DNA of 64,000 nt from Kitasatospora herbaricolor (GTDB lineage Bacteria; Actinomycetota; Actinomycetes; Streptomycetales; Streptomycetaceae): NCBI RefSeq assembly GCF_030813695.1, contig NZ_JAUSVA010000002.1, positions 372,001-436,000 on the forward strand, given 5' to 3'. The notes beneath the pieces were generated by a model. The model was not told the origin of the DNA. It ran no database searches and saw nothing but the letters and a program-made list of their open reading frames with translations. The position numbers and the translations under genes are program-made. Shown one piece after another: positions 44,476-53,069 of the stretch. How positions within the stretch are numbered: position 1 is the first letter of the stretch; the number at the start of each line of letters is the position of its first letter.

Positions 44476-45726
44476 GTGGTGGTGGCCGAGGCGGCCCGCG
44501 GGCCGCACGTACTGCGCCGGATGAACGGCGCGGCCGTGCTGGCAGCGCTGCGGGCTGCCGGCACCGACCTGCGCCGGGTGTCAGAAATCGCAGTGACGAC
44601 CGGTCTGTCGCGCCCGGCGGTAACCCGGGCGCTCTCCGATCTAACCGGGAGCGGACTCGTCGAAGAACTAGACAGCGAGGACGAGAGCACCCGCCAGGTA
44701 GGCCGCCCCGCCCGCATGTACCGGTTCCGGGCCCGTGCCGGACATGTCTGCGGCATCGACATAGGCCCGCACAAGGTCCTCGCCGTCGTCAGCGATCTCG
44801 CTGGCCGGCCCGCCGCCCTGCACCGCGAGAACGTGCCCGCAGGCACCCGCGGAACCGAACTCGTCACCCTCGCCCAGCAGACCGTACTGAAAACACTGCG
44901 CGCCGCCGGAGTGAAGACCTCCGACCTGTGGGCCACCTGCGTGGGTACTCCTGGCATCGTGGACCGAGAGCGGGGCGTGGTCATCCAGGCCCCCAGCATC
45001 CCCGGCTGGGCCGGCTTGTCGGTCGCACCGACCCTTCAAGCCTGGCTCGAGTGCCCCGTCTACCTCGACAACGACGTCACCCTCGCCGTCCTCGCGGAAC
45101 GCGCGACGGGCATCGCGGACGACGACAACCTGGTCCTGGTGCACTGGGGAGAACGGATCGGCACCGGCATCGTCATCGACGGCAAGCCCTACCGCGGCTC
45201 GTCGGCGGCGGCCGGGGAACTCGGCTTCATCGACCTCTCCCCCGCCACGGAGCGCGAGCACCCTACCGACGGAGTGACGGGCCCGGCCGGCCTGGGCGCC
45301 TTCGAAGCACTCGTCGGCGCCGACGCGATCCGCACCCTCGGCCTGGCCGCCTACGGCCAGGCCGGCACCACCCCGCCTCGCGGCCTCGCCGACACCACCA
45401 CCGGCCCTCAGCAACTCTTCGAAGCGGCCAGACGTGGTGACCCCGTCGCCCAGTCCGTGGTCGACCGGGTCGCCGCCGACTTCGCGCACGGCCTGAGCGT
45501 CCTGCTCCTCCTCCTGGACCCGGGACGCGTCATCATCGGCGGCGGCCTGTCCATCGCCGGCGAGAGCCTGCTCGCCCCAGTACGCCATCACCTCGCCCGC
45601 CACATCCTCCTGCCCGCCAACGTGGTCGCCTCCACCCTCGGTGACCGCGCCGTCGCCCAAGGCGCCACCCTTTTCGCCCTGGAGCAAGTCGAAGCGAGGA
45701 TCTCCCCGCAGGTCCACGGTTCCTGA
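44476..45726 (+). CDS. ROK-family regulator paired with GH89 copy 2
   Basis: 416 residues from GTG 44476, with GAGGGG about 9 nt upstream. Winged helix (RRVSEIAVTTGLSRPAVTRA) and ROK domain (CGIDIGPHKVLAVVSDLAG, ATCVGTPGIVDRERG, DNDVTLAVLAERA). Like its paralogue at 28851 it lacks the zinc Cys cluster. It follows GH89 copy 2 on the same strand, after a strong hairpin, and is convergent with the GH15 gene. The ligand is probably a GlcNAc-derived sugar, by inference from the neighbours. Confidence 0.88.
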   Translation: MVVAEAARGPHVLRRMNGAAVLAALRAAGTDLRRVSEIAVTTGLSRPAVTRALSDLTGSGLVEELDSEDESTRQVGRPARMYRFRARAGHVCGIDIGPHKVLAVVSDLAGRPAALHRENVPAGTRGTELVTLAQQTVLKTLRAAGVKTSDLWATCVGTPGIVDRERGVVIQAPSIPGWAGLSVAPTLQAWLECPVYLDNDVTLAVLAERATGIADDDNLVLVHWGERIGTGIVIDGKPYRGSSAAAGELGFIDLSPATEREHPTDGVTGPAGLGAFEALVGADAIRTLGLAAYGQAGTTPPRGLADTTTGPQQLFEAARRGDPVAQSVVDRVAADFAHGLSVLLLLLDPGRVIIGGGLSIAGESLLAPVRHHLARHILLPANVVASTLGDRAVAQGATLFALEQVEARISPQVHGS

Positions 45727-45737
45727 ACCATCGCGCG

Positions 45738-45780
45738 CGACCCTCCCGACCCCGGTGCGGCACCGGGGTCGGGAGGGTCG
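45738..45780. terminator. Bidirectional terminator between ROK and GH15 genes
   Basis: A perfect 20-bp stem (45738-45757 with 45761-45780) with loop CGG lies between convergent stop codons. Confidence 0.9.
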
Positions 45781-45798
45781 ACGGCCGCTGTCGAACGG

Positions 45799-47670
45799 CT
45801 ACTTCGAGGAGGGAGGGGTGGGCAGCGGAGTGCCGTCCTTCGCGAGGAGGGACATGAGGACCAGGGAGTCGGTCCAGGCGAGCGGAGCCATGGCGGAGGG
45901 ACTGCCGCCGCTAGTGACCTGCTCGGGGAGTTCACCGAGGGCATTGCGGTGTGCGAGGACCCAGTCGAGGACTCCATCGGCCCGGGCCGTCTGTCCGGTG
46001 CCGTACCAGGCAAGCGCAAAGAAGCTGGTGCTGGGGGTCCAGGTGGCGTCACCCCACGAGTGTTCGGGGCCATCGCCGGGGAGAAGGCCACCGTTGGACT
46101 TCCTGAGGGCCGTGTACGTGCTGTCGAGGGCGGGGGCGAGGTCGGCGGGGGCGGCGTTGAAGGGGGGCGCCATGAACGTGGCAGCGCTGTCGTGGCCGTA
46201 CTTGGGGTCGGGGGAGCGCATGTAGCCGTTCGGGGCGAAGAATTTGGCGATGCCGTCCGACAGCTGCCGGGCGGCCGCGGTGTACCGGGTCGCGTCGTCG
46301 GAGCGCTGGAGCTGGGTGGCGAGTTCGGCGGCGGCGTTGAGTCCGGCGAGCAGCGGTGCAGCGGTACTGATGTTGGCGGTGGGGGCCGAAGCCAACTCCC
46401 AGTAGTCGGGCGAGGCAGGGGGCAGGCCGTTGGCGTCCAGGTGGGCGGCGGTGTAGTCGGCGGCCTTCTTGATCATCGGGTAGATGTCCGTCAGCCTGGC
46501 CATGCGGGTGTCCTGCGGGGCGGCCTGGTACCACTGATAGGCGGACCAGGGTACCCAGCCGTTGGCGTCAAGCTGCCAGTGCCTGCCGTCGCGCACCATG
46601 GAGGTGTCGAAGTTGTAACGTGCTTCCCAAGTACCGTACGAACTCTGGGTCGTGGCGTTGAACTTCAGGATCTGGTACGCCTCGACGTCGTGGCCAGTGG
46701 CGGCGAACGCGGCCGAGATGAAGCTGGAGTCGCGAGGCCAGGAGTACTCGTAATATCCGTTCCCCCAAGCGGCGGCAACCGCACCGTTGGGCTGGGTGAG
46801 CGCGCGCATCGAGAGCAGGGCACGCTCAGCCGCATCGCGCTGGGGCCCCGCGCCGAGAATCTTCCCGGAGTCGAGCCAAGCCTTCGATTCGGCGATCTGC
46901 GTGAGGGCACCGGGATCGTTGGCCGCTACACTGACCGCCGCAGTGGCGCCGGTGGGAAGGTAGCTCCACGTACCGTCCTGCCGGGCCAGGACGTTGCTGT
47001 GATCAACGTATCTACTGCCGGACGCCTGCGCGGTGGTGGTGCTGTTGCGGACCAGGCCTGTCGCGACGGCGTGGTAGCACTTCTCGGCCCAGGATCCGCA
47101 TCGCTCGCTGTCACTGGGGTTGACGTAGAAAGCCAGACGGTACGTCTTCTCCTGGTTCCACCCCCCCTGCCTGCCGTAGTACGTCGCGTCGTAGTTCCAA
47201 CTGCTGAGCGAGCCGAGTACCGGGGTGGTCACGCCCGACCAACTGATCGCCTGGTTGCTCGCGGCCTCGGCGAACAGGTAGTACTTCTGGCCGGGCACGA
47301 TGGCGGCGTCCAGCGGGACCTCCAGCCAGCCCTGGTCCGCCAAGGTCGAGTCGATGGTGAGGGTCTTGGTGGCGATCGTTGTGGTGGCGTTCGCAGGGGC
47401 GGGGGTGGCGCCCGCTGGCACAGCACGGACGGAGACCGTTATCGCCCCGCTGCCGGCGGCGCTGCCGATGTAGAGGCTGACCCGATCGAGGTGGGAGTCG
47501 TTGGTGATGAACTCCTGGACGGCCGTGTTGTTCGGCCTCTTGACGCTGAACAGTGCGACGGAGTGGGATGCCTGTCCGTCGTAGGGGGCGACAGAAGCCG
47601 ACGCGGAGGGCACGGTGGCCAGCAGGGCGGTCAGGATGGACATGGACAGAAGTGCGGATCTCACGCGCAT
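45799..47670 (-). CDS. Secreted GH15-family glycosidase (glucoamylase-like)
   Basis: 623 residues from ATG 47670, with AAAGGA about 9 nt upstream; the open frame further up is Pro/Arg-rich and rejected. A signal peptide (ALLATVPSASA) is followed by a beta-rich N-terminal domain and then an (alpha/alpha)6 barrel: YYEYSWPRDSSFISAAF, SSYGTWEARYNFDTSMVRDG, DYWE (likely acid) and ELPEQVTSGGSPSAMAPLAW (likely base). GH15 enzymes release glucose from alpha-glucans, or act on trehalose or dextran-type substrates. The promoter carries chitinase-type repeats and a LacI-type palindrome, so two signals may control it. Confidence 0.85.
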   Translation of the reverse strand: MRVRSALLSMSILTALLATVPSASASVAPYDGQASHSVALFSVKRPNNTAVQEFITNDSHLDRVSLYIGSAAGSGAITVSVRAVPAGATPAPANATTTIATKTLTIDSTLADQGWLEVPLDAAIVPGQKYYLFAEAASNQAISWSGVTTPVLGSLSSWNYDATYYGRQGGWNQEKTYRLAFYVNPSDSERCGSWAEKCYHAVATGLVRNSTTTAQASGSRYVDHSNVLARQDGTWSYLPTGATAAVSVAANDPGALTQIAESKAWLDSGKILGAGPQRDAAERALLSMRALTQPNGAVAAAWGNGYYEYSWPRDSSFISAAFAATGHDVEAYQILKFNATTQSSYGTWEARYNFDTSMVRDGRHWQLDANGWVPWSAYQWYQAAPQDTRMARLTDIYPMIKKAADYTAAHLDANGLPPASPDYWELASAPTANISTAAPLLAGLNAAAELATQLQRSDDATRYTAAARQLSDGIAKFFAPNGYMRSPDPKYGHDSAATFMAPPFNAAPADLAPALDSTYTALRKSNGGLLPGDGPEHSWGDATWTPSTSFFALAWYGTGQTARADGVLDWVLAHRNALGELPEQVTSGGSPSAMAPLAWTDSLVLMSLLAKDGTPLPTPPSSK

Positions 47671-47905
47671 CGGTGAGTTCCTTTCCTGGAGGTTGCAGCG
47701 GGGGGATCGGGGTGTCGAAGGTGCTGGTGCGACGGTTCGGCAAGCCTGACCTGGCCCGTCGGCCTGCGGGCACGGGGGTGGGCGCGGGGCCGGGCCCATG
47801 TGGAAACCCTCGTCCAGCCGCTCGACTGCAAGCCGTCGGCGGCCTTCGACCCGCCTGGTTCGGCTGTCCGGCGGCCGCATCGACGCATGCGCAACCACGA
47901 AGCAC

Positions 47906-47919
47906 TCAAAGCGCTTTGA
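47906..47919. promoter_or_regulatory. LacI-type palindrome in the GH15 leader
   Basis: TCAAAGCGCTTTGA, a perfect 14-bp palindrome with the central CG typical of LacI-family operators, about 85 bp downstream of the predicted transcription start. It differs from the AAAACGTTTT class, so another LacI protein encoded elsewhere is implied. Confidence 0.55.
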
Positions 47920-48002
47920 TTGCATGAGGGAGAGGTGCGTCGCGACTTCCCCTGGACCGTGGGTGGCGTTTTTCGGAGGGGTTGGGCATCGGCGTTTGCG
48001 AA

Positions 48003-48031
48003 ATTCAAGCTCAGTCGACCGGGCAAGTCAA
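48003..48031 (-). promoter_or_regulatory. Candidate promoter of the GH15 gene
   Basis: On the minus strand TTGACT (48031-48026) and TTGAAT (48008-48003) are 17 bp apart. It lies 12 bp after the tandem repeats, giving an untranslated leader of about 320 nt. Confidence 0.5.
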
Positions 48032-48043
48032 GAGATCGCATAA

Positions 48044-48069
48044 TGGTCCAGACCTATTGGTCTAGACCG
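48044..48069 (+). promoter_or_regulatory. Chitinase-type tandem 12-bp repeats (DasR-box-like) before GH15
   Basis: TGGTCCAGACCT, AT, TGGTCTAGACCG, centres 14 bp apart. The first unit is the classical 12-bp direct repeat of Streptomyces chitinase promoters; the second has the TGGTCTAGACC core of DasR-responsive elements. Binding of DasR (the GlcNAc regulator) is expected from the known consensus. Confidence 0.75.
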
Positions 48070-48667
48070 GTTTGAGTGACCTCCTCCAATGGGGCCTCGA
48101 CGGGTCGTCTCCCCACCGGAGTGAGTGATGCCCCTTCCCTCCTAGTCGAACGCCAACCGCAGGGTCTGCCTCCGACAAGGCGGCTATGTCCAGTTGGCAT
48201 GGGGGCTTTAGTCAGGTATGCCACATTTTGCCTCCACCGGGAAGTTGGCGGCTGGAGCGGCCCTGACTAGCCTGAAGACATCGCACGGGGCTCCGCATGA
48301 TCCGCTCTGACGTTCTGCATAGCGTCACTCCCGACCACTGAGCTCTTCCGCGACAGCAGATCGAACGTCATCGTCACCACCCTGGACAGCGTTCGAAGGA
48401 CCCACGAGGGAACGATTCCACCTGTCCTCCACGCATGTTCCGGACTGGCGCCGGCCAGCTGGGGTGCTACGTCGGGCGGATGTGCGGAGAAGCGAATCGG
48501 GGCACCGGGACACCACTGACACCGACCCTGCTGATACCAGAATGCCGGGGCAACGGCGTCACCTGCGGGCGCGTTCAAACACGGCCGGGATCGCCCCGAG
48601 ATTCCCGGCCCTCACCGAAAACCGCTCAACCACCGGACCACCAGGCGTCGGTGACAAGGAAGGCATA

Positions 48668-49354
48668 ATGCGCAAGCCACTGATAGGCATCAGTACCTAC
48701 TGGCTGGACTCAGTCGTCTGGAATGATTCCCGGGAATCTCCGGCCGCTTTCCTTCCCACCCACTACGTGCACATGCTGCAGGCAAGCGGCGGCACGGTCC
48801 TGATGCTTCCCCCCGATCAGCCGACCGTGGCGGAACACGTGGTCGCCCAACTCGACGGCCTCGTCATCGCTGGAGGACCCGATGTGGCGCCGGAACACTA
48901 CGGCGCAGTGCGCGACTTGCGCACCGGACCGCCCTCGGTGGCGCGCGACAACTGGGAACTCGCTCTGATCAAAGCCGCCGTCGCCACGAGGGCTCCCCTG
49001 CTGGGGATCTGCCGGGGGATGCAGCTCCTGAACGTGTCCCTCGGCGGAACCCTGGTGCAGCACCTGGACGGTCACCTGACGCCCGGCATCTTCGGCGCAC
49101 ACCCTGTCAATCCGATACCGGGAACCCTGTACCACTCGTTGGTCCCCGAGAGGAGCACGGTCGCGACCTACCACCACCAGGCTGTCCACCAGCTGGGCGT
49201 GGGCCTGGTGCCGAGCGCCCTCGCCGACGACGGCACCATCGAAGCCATCGAGGCCGTGGGCACACAGTGGGTCCTCGGTGTGCAATGGCACCCCGAAATG
49301 GGATCCGACACCCGCGTCCTGGAAGGACTTGTCAAAGCGGCGAACCGACGCTGA
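48668..49354 (+). CDS. Gamma-glutamyl-gamma-aminobutyrate hydrolase-like protein (peptidase C26)
   Basis: 228 residues from ATG 48668, with AAGGAAGG upstream. Class I amidotransferase fold of the PuuD type: MRKPLIGISTYW at the N-terminus, DGLVIAGGPDVAPEHYG, nucleophile Cys115 in LGICRGMQLLNV, and VQWHPEM with the catalytic His/Glu. PuuD-type enzymes hydrolyse gamma-glutamyl-GABA in putrescine breakdown. No gamma-glutamyl ligase or aldehyde dehydrogenase neighbour is present here, so the exact substrate is open. It is a second amidotransferase of amine metabolism in the window, besides 16665-17426. Confidence 0.87.
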   Translation: MRKPLIGISTYWLDSVVWNDSRESPAAFLPTHYVHMLQASGGTVLMLPPDQPTVAEHVVAQLDGLVIAGGPDVAPEHYGAVRDLRTGPPSVARDNWELALIKAAVATRAPLLGICRGMQLLNVSLGGTLVQHLDGHLTPGIFGAHPVNPIPGTLYHSLVPERSTVATYHHQAVHQLGVGLVPSALADDGTIEAIEAVGTQWVLGVQWHPEMGSDTRVLEGLVKAANRR

Positions 49355-49505
49355 CGCGGGCCGGTCCAGCAATAACGGCGGGAGGGGCCGCTGCCTCGAC
49401 GTCGACCCGGCACCCTAGTGGCCACAACCGCCCGAATCCCGTCGAGCCCCCGCGCGGCCGCCCCGGATCCGCCCTCACCACCGATTTCCCCCGCGGGAGA
49501 ATCTC

Positions 49506-50129
49506 ATGTCCATTCCCCTTCCCGCCGTCACACCTTGCCCCGAGCGCATTCTCACCCCTGCCAACGGGCCGGGCCTGCGCTGGCTCGCCGGTCTCCACAG
49601 TGATCCGGCCTCATGCCTGGACGCATGGGTAGCCAACCGCCTCGCCGCGATCCCCCTCGGCAAGTTCAACGTCCTGCGGGTCGGCGCGGAATGCGCGTTG
49701 CGTGTGCTCAACGCTCTTCGGACCGACGGCCTCGCACCCGTCCTCCACGACTCCGAAGCCGCCACCGTCGACTTCCTGACGGCACCCGGCACGGCCGTTC
49801 ACATCCGTCCGGGCGTGGGCGAATTGTTGCAGCACGGCGTCATAGGATGCCCGGCGCCCGGGCGCTGTGTCGCCAGGCCCGCGCCCACGCATGTCTCCCC
49901 GGAGCGGGTAGGCGGAGCGAGGGCCGTGAGCTGGCTGGTCGAGCCCGATGCCTCCGGTGCGCTCTGGGACCTCGCGAGGATCGTACGAGTCATCTACTCG
50001 CTCCAGGCAGGAAGCGAAGATTCGAGGTACGGCGCGCAGTCGTGGAGGAGAACGCGGCAACCACGGCAGCCGCTCAGCGATTTCTTCGATGCCGCCCGCG
50101 CTGTCGCGAGCAGCCGGGACTTGCGGTGA
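49506..50129 (+). CDS. Hypothetical protein of a Streptomyces-specific type
   Basis: 207 residues from ATG 49506, with GGGAG upstream. Conserved-looking blocks include GPGLRWLAGLHSDPASCLDA, AAIPLGKFNVLRV, LTAPGTAVHIRP, GCPAPGRCVARP and WLVEPDASGALWD. The PLGKFNVLRV and GALWD blocks resemble small actinomycete proteins related in layout to bifunctional primase/polymerase N-terminal domains, but no catalytic motif is seen. The C-terminal 40 residues are Arg-rich and may be frameshifted. No function is assigned. Confidence 0.55.
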   Translation: MSIPLPAVTPCPERILTPANGPGLRWLAGLHSDPASCLDAWVANRLAAIPLGKFNVLRVGAECALRVLNALRTDGLAPVLHDSEAATVDFLTAPGTAVHIRPGVGELLQHGVIGCPAPGRCVARPAPTHVSPERVGGARAVSWLVEPDASGALWDLARIVRVIYSLQAGSEDSRYGAQSWRRTRQPRQPLSDFFDAARAVASSRDLR

Positions 50130-51000
50130 ACTCCGTGGGCGCGTGTCGCCGAGCGCCCACCGAGCACTGACTCCTCGTCCCACCTCGGACGAGGAGCGAT
50201 GGTCCGGCAGTTCCACCCTCCGGGAGCGAACCGGATCATCGCGATGGACCGCGGTCAACGAGCCCGGTCCGTCAACGGCGTACTCGGTGGGGCGGAAGAC
50301 CTCAACCGGGCGCGCCAGGGGGACGCCGTCCCACCCTGACGGGGCGGCGTGCGGGGCCCGGTCTTACTCAGGCCGGGCCCCGTCTCCCTGCCCGCGAACG
50401 TTCCAAGGGTTATCAGCAGCCGCCCTTTCGGTACGTCCGTCCTTCGACGTGTTCGGCGTGCAGGCACAGGCAACGGGAAAGGGGACGTCCAAGGCGACAC
50501 CGGGCCGCTGCCCTACATTCCGTCGGAGTGGCGGACCCCGGCCCTGGCACCTGCCATGGCCGGGGTCGGCTTGGCCTTCACTACCAATGAGTTCGACGTT
50601 GTCCGACGGGAATTCAGCGACCTGGAAATCCGGGCTCACGGGACAGCGACGGGTTGACTACGTCTACCGCACCCACACACGCCGGATGATCACCGACTTC
50701 GTCCTCACTGTCTACCACGCGGCCGCGGCAGGTCGTGGTGATCCGGAGTCTGCGCCAGTTCACTCACAACGGTGCTGCGAACTCGGAGGAGATCAGTTCC
50801 CCCGAGATGTAGCGGACGTCCAGCCAGGACGTCGAGATCATTACGTTCGACGAGCTGGAGCAGCTCATGCGGCCAGGGCTTTTGACCCGTCGCACGAACA
50901 CGATCAGATATCGACGCGGGCTCGGCCGGGGGCACGGCGCCGGAGCGCCGCGTGTCCGCGCCGGCCCTGGGGGACACATGAGCGAGGGTGCGCGGGCGTG
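50130..51000. other. Interval without a convincing gene
   Basis: About 870 bp. Long open frames here are shadows with Arg/Ser/Gly-rich translations. A plus-strand frame with EIITFDELEQLMRPGLLTRR (about 50835-50895) might be a fragment of a small regulatory protein. No start, ribosome site or strong hairpin was recognised. Confidence 0.4.
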
Positions 51001-52380
51001 TCAGTATCCGTGGGTACGTTCGGCGGCCTGGCGGCCGAGGGCCGGGACGCGGCGGAGTTGGCGGGCGATCTCGCCGCCGGTGCTGACGCCGATGGCGAGG
51101 GCCAGGGCGATGGCGGCGGCTCTGCTGAGGTCTCCGAGGCCGTCGGCGGGGCGGCCCTGGATGAAGGCGAGGACGCCGGTGTAGGTGAGGGAGCCGGGCA
51201 GAAGTGGGCCGAGGGCGGCGCTGATGTGGGGCAGGGGCTGCAGTCGGCGTTGGCGGGAGGCGGTGTGGGCGAGCATGGCGCTGGTGGCGGCGGCGACGCC
51301 GGTGGCGGCGATCGGGCTCACGTCGGCCTGCCGGGTGAGGACGGCGAAGACGGTCCAGGCGACGGCGCCGTTGAGGGTGACGAACAACAGCGTGTAGCGG
51401 GGTGTTTGCAGGAGGATGGCGAGGGAGATCGTGAGCCCGGCTGCGGCGAGGAGTTGGAGGCCGGGGGCGGTGCTGCGTTCGAGGGGGTCCTCGGGGCGCA
51501 GGGTGGCGCCGAGGAGTTGGCCGATCGGCAGGACGGCGAGGACGCCGAGGATGACGCCGGTGATGAGGTAGAGCAGTTCGATGAGGCGGGCTGCGGCGGT
51601 GAGGTAGAAGCCGGTGAGGCCGTCCTGGACGGCGGCGACCAGGGCGCGGCCGGGCAGGAGGGCGAAGAGGCCGCCGGTGATGACCTGGGAGCCGCGCAGT
51701 CCGGCGCCGGCCAGTGCGAGGACGACGCCCGTCACGGAGGCGGGGGCGGCTGCGACGACGTACTGGTAGAACTCCGGGATGCCTCGGTTGTGGAAGAGGC
51801 CGGCGAGGCGGTCGCCGATGAAGGAGGCGACGAAGGCCGCGGTGAAGGTCAGGGCTGCTTTCGCGTCGGCGCGGCCGCCGACCAGAACGGTCGCGCTGGC
51901 GGCGAGGCTGCCGGCGACCAGGGAGGTGAGCCAGCCCGGGTAGGGGGCGGTGCGGCGGCGGATGGCGGCTAGGCGGCGGCGGGCCTGTTCCAGGTCGAGG
52001 CGGCCGTCTGCGACGTCGGCAACGAAGGTGTAGGTCGCTGACAGGCGGGTGTAGTTGGAGGCCCGGCGCCAGACCGTGCGGTCCAGGATCATCGCGCTTT
52101 CGTCCTGGGAGGGACGGTGGCTGATGGAGAGCATGGTGAAGGTGGCCTGCGGTTCGCAGTGGGCCAGCCCGAAGGTGTCGGCGATGGTGAGCATCGCCGC
52201 TTCGACGTCCTCGGTGCCCTGTCCGTCGGCGAGCAGGAGTTCGCCCACGTCGAGGGCAAGGCCCAGCACGTGGGCGGTGCGCCGCTGCGTGCTGGCCCGG
52301 TTCTCGGTGCCGGGGCTGGCGCGGCGGCGCAGCCGGTGCAGGTGCCGGTGGCGGCCTGCGGGTGTGTGCGGGCTGGGCAT
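51001..52380 (-). CDS. Threonine/serine exporter family protein (ThrE-like)
   Basis: 459 residues from ATG 52380; the longer frame runs through the upstream genes and is a shadow. An N-terminal cytosolic domain of about 190 residues (DVGELLLADGQGTEDVEAAM, then SRLRA-like helices) precedes about ten membrane segments, the fused ThrE architecture in which both halves of the exporter are in one chain. Key residues of the N-terminal domain (GxGTxxVE-like, here GQGTEDVEAAM) are present. It follows the MarC gene by 2 nt. It probably exports an amino acid or related product of the arginine deiminase operon. Confidence 0.85.
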   Translation of the reverse strand: MPSPHTPAGRHRHLHRLRRRASPGTENRASTQRRTAHVLGLALDVGELLLADGQGTEDVEAAMLTIADTFGLAHCEPQATFTMLSISHRPSQDESAMILDRTVWRRASNYTRLSATYTFVADVADGRLDLEQARRRLAAIRRRTAPYPGWLTSLVAGSLAASATVLVGGRADAKAALTFTAAFVASFIGDRLAGLFHNRGIPEFYQYVVAAAPASVTGVVLALAGAGLRGSQVITGGLFALLPGRALVAAVQDGLTGFYLTAAARLIELLYLITGVILGVLAVLPIGQLLGATLRPEDPLERSTAPGLQLLAAAGLTISLAILLQTPRYTLLFVTLNGAVAWTVFAVLTRQADVSPIAATGVAAATSAMLAHTASRQRRLQPLPHISAALGPLLPGSLTYTGVLAFIQGRPADGLGDLSRAAAIALALAIGVSTGGEIARQLRRVPALGRQAAERTHGY

Positions 52381-52382
52381 GG

Positions 52383-53039
52383 TCACAGGGAGGTGAGGAT
52401 GTCGTTGACCATGCGGGTGCCGCCGCTGGCGAGCAGCATGACGGCGATGGCGGTGAGCAGGATGCCGGCGACCCGGTCCAGGAGGGCTGCGGTGTTCGGG
52501 GAGACGCGGCGTACGACGTGGCCGGCGAGGTAGAGGGTGATGCCGGTGACGGCGCCGTAGGCGAGGCCTGCGACGGTCATGGCGACGCCGGCCTTCCAGC
52601 CGGAGACGTCGGCGCGGTAGGCGACGAAGAACCCGAAGGTGGTGCCTCCGAAGGTCAGGGGGAAGGTGAGGGGGGTGAAGACGATGGAGCGCCATGGGGC
52701 CTTGGGGCTGCTGGTGGCAGGTTTGCCGTTCTCGGGCGGTGGTTTGGCGTTGGAGCCGGTCATCATGGGCACGGCGGCCAGGATCAGGGCGATGCCGCCG
52801 GTGGCGGAGAGCGCGGCGGTGCTGATGCCGAGCAGTTCCAGCAGCGGCTCGCCGACCCACAGGGCGAGCAGCATGAGGACCGTGACGTTGCGGAACAGGC
52901 CGAGGGCGAGCTTGCGCTGTTCCTTCGGGGTGTATCCCTCGACGAGAGGGAGGTAGGAGGAGAGGGCGGCGATCGGGCTGTAGAGGGCGAAGAGCGCCAG
53001 GAACAGCAACAGGGCGTGGCCCCAGTGGAACTCCGACAC
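52383..53039 (-). CDS. MarC-family integral membrane protein
   Basis: 218 residues from GTG 53039, with GAGGAGG 6 nt upstream. Six predicted helices in two repeats: ALFALYSPIAALSSYLPLVE, VLMLLALWVGEPLLELLGIS, the GG motif ISTAALSATGGIALI, and a second half after a polar loop. The family is often annotated as a transporter, but its role is not established. It is embedded between arginine deiminase and ThrE, suggesting transport linked to arginine breakdown. Confidence 0.8.
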   Translation of the reverse strand: MSEFHWGHALLLFLALFALYSPIAALSSYLPLVEGYTPKEQRKLALGLFRNVTVLMLLALWVGEPLLELLGISTAALSATGGIALILAAVPMMTGSNAKPPPENGKPATSSPKAPWRSIVFTPLTFPLTFGGTTFGFFVAYRADVSGWKAGVAMTVAGLAYGAVTGITLYLAGHVVRRVSPNTAALLDRVAGILLTAIAVMLLASGGTRMVNDILTSL

Positions 53040-53069
53040 GGGGAACCTCCTCGGCTCGGGTCCGGCCGG

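Larger units (their letters stand above)
47671..48667. other. Long control region, GH15 versus puuD-like gene
   Basis: About 1 kb. 47900-48070 holds the GH15 control elements. From 48075 to 48650 no convincing gene or repeat is seen on either strand. A minus-strand frame with WVLRTLSRVVTMTFDLLSR (about 48340-48420) may be a gene fragment. Confidence 0.5.

Noticed and set aside
49948..51972. Long plus-strand open frame of 674 codons
   Set aside because: It runs antisense through the ThrE-like gene; translation is low-complexity Gly/Ala/Glu-rich, a shadow of GC-rich coding on the other strand.
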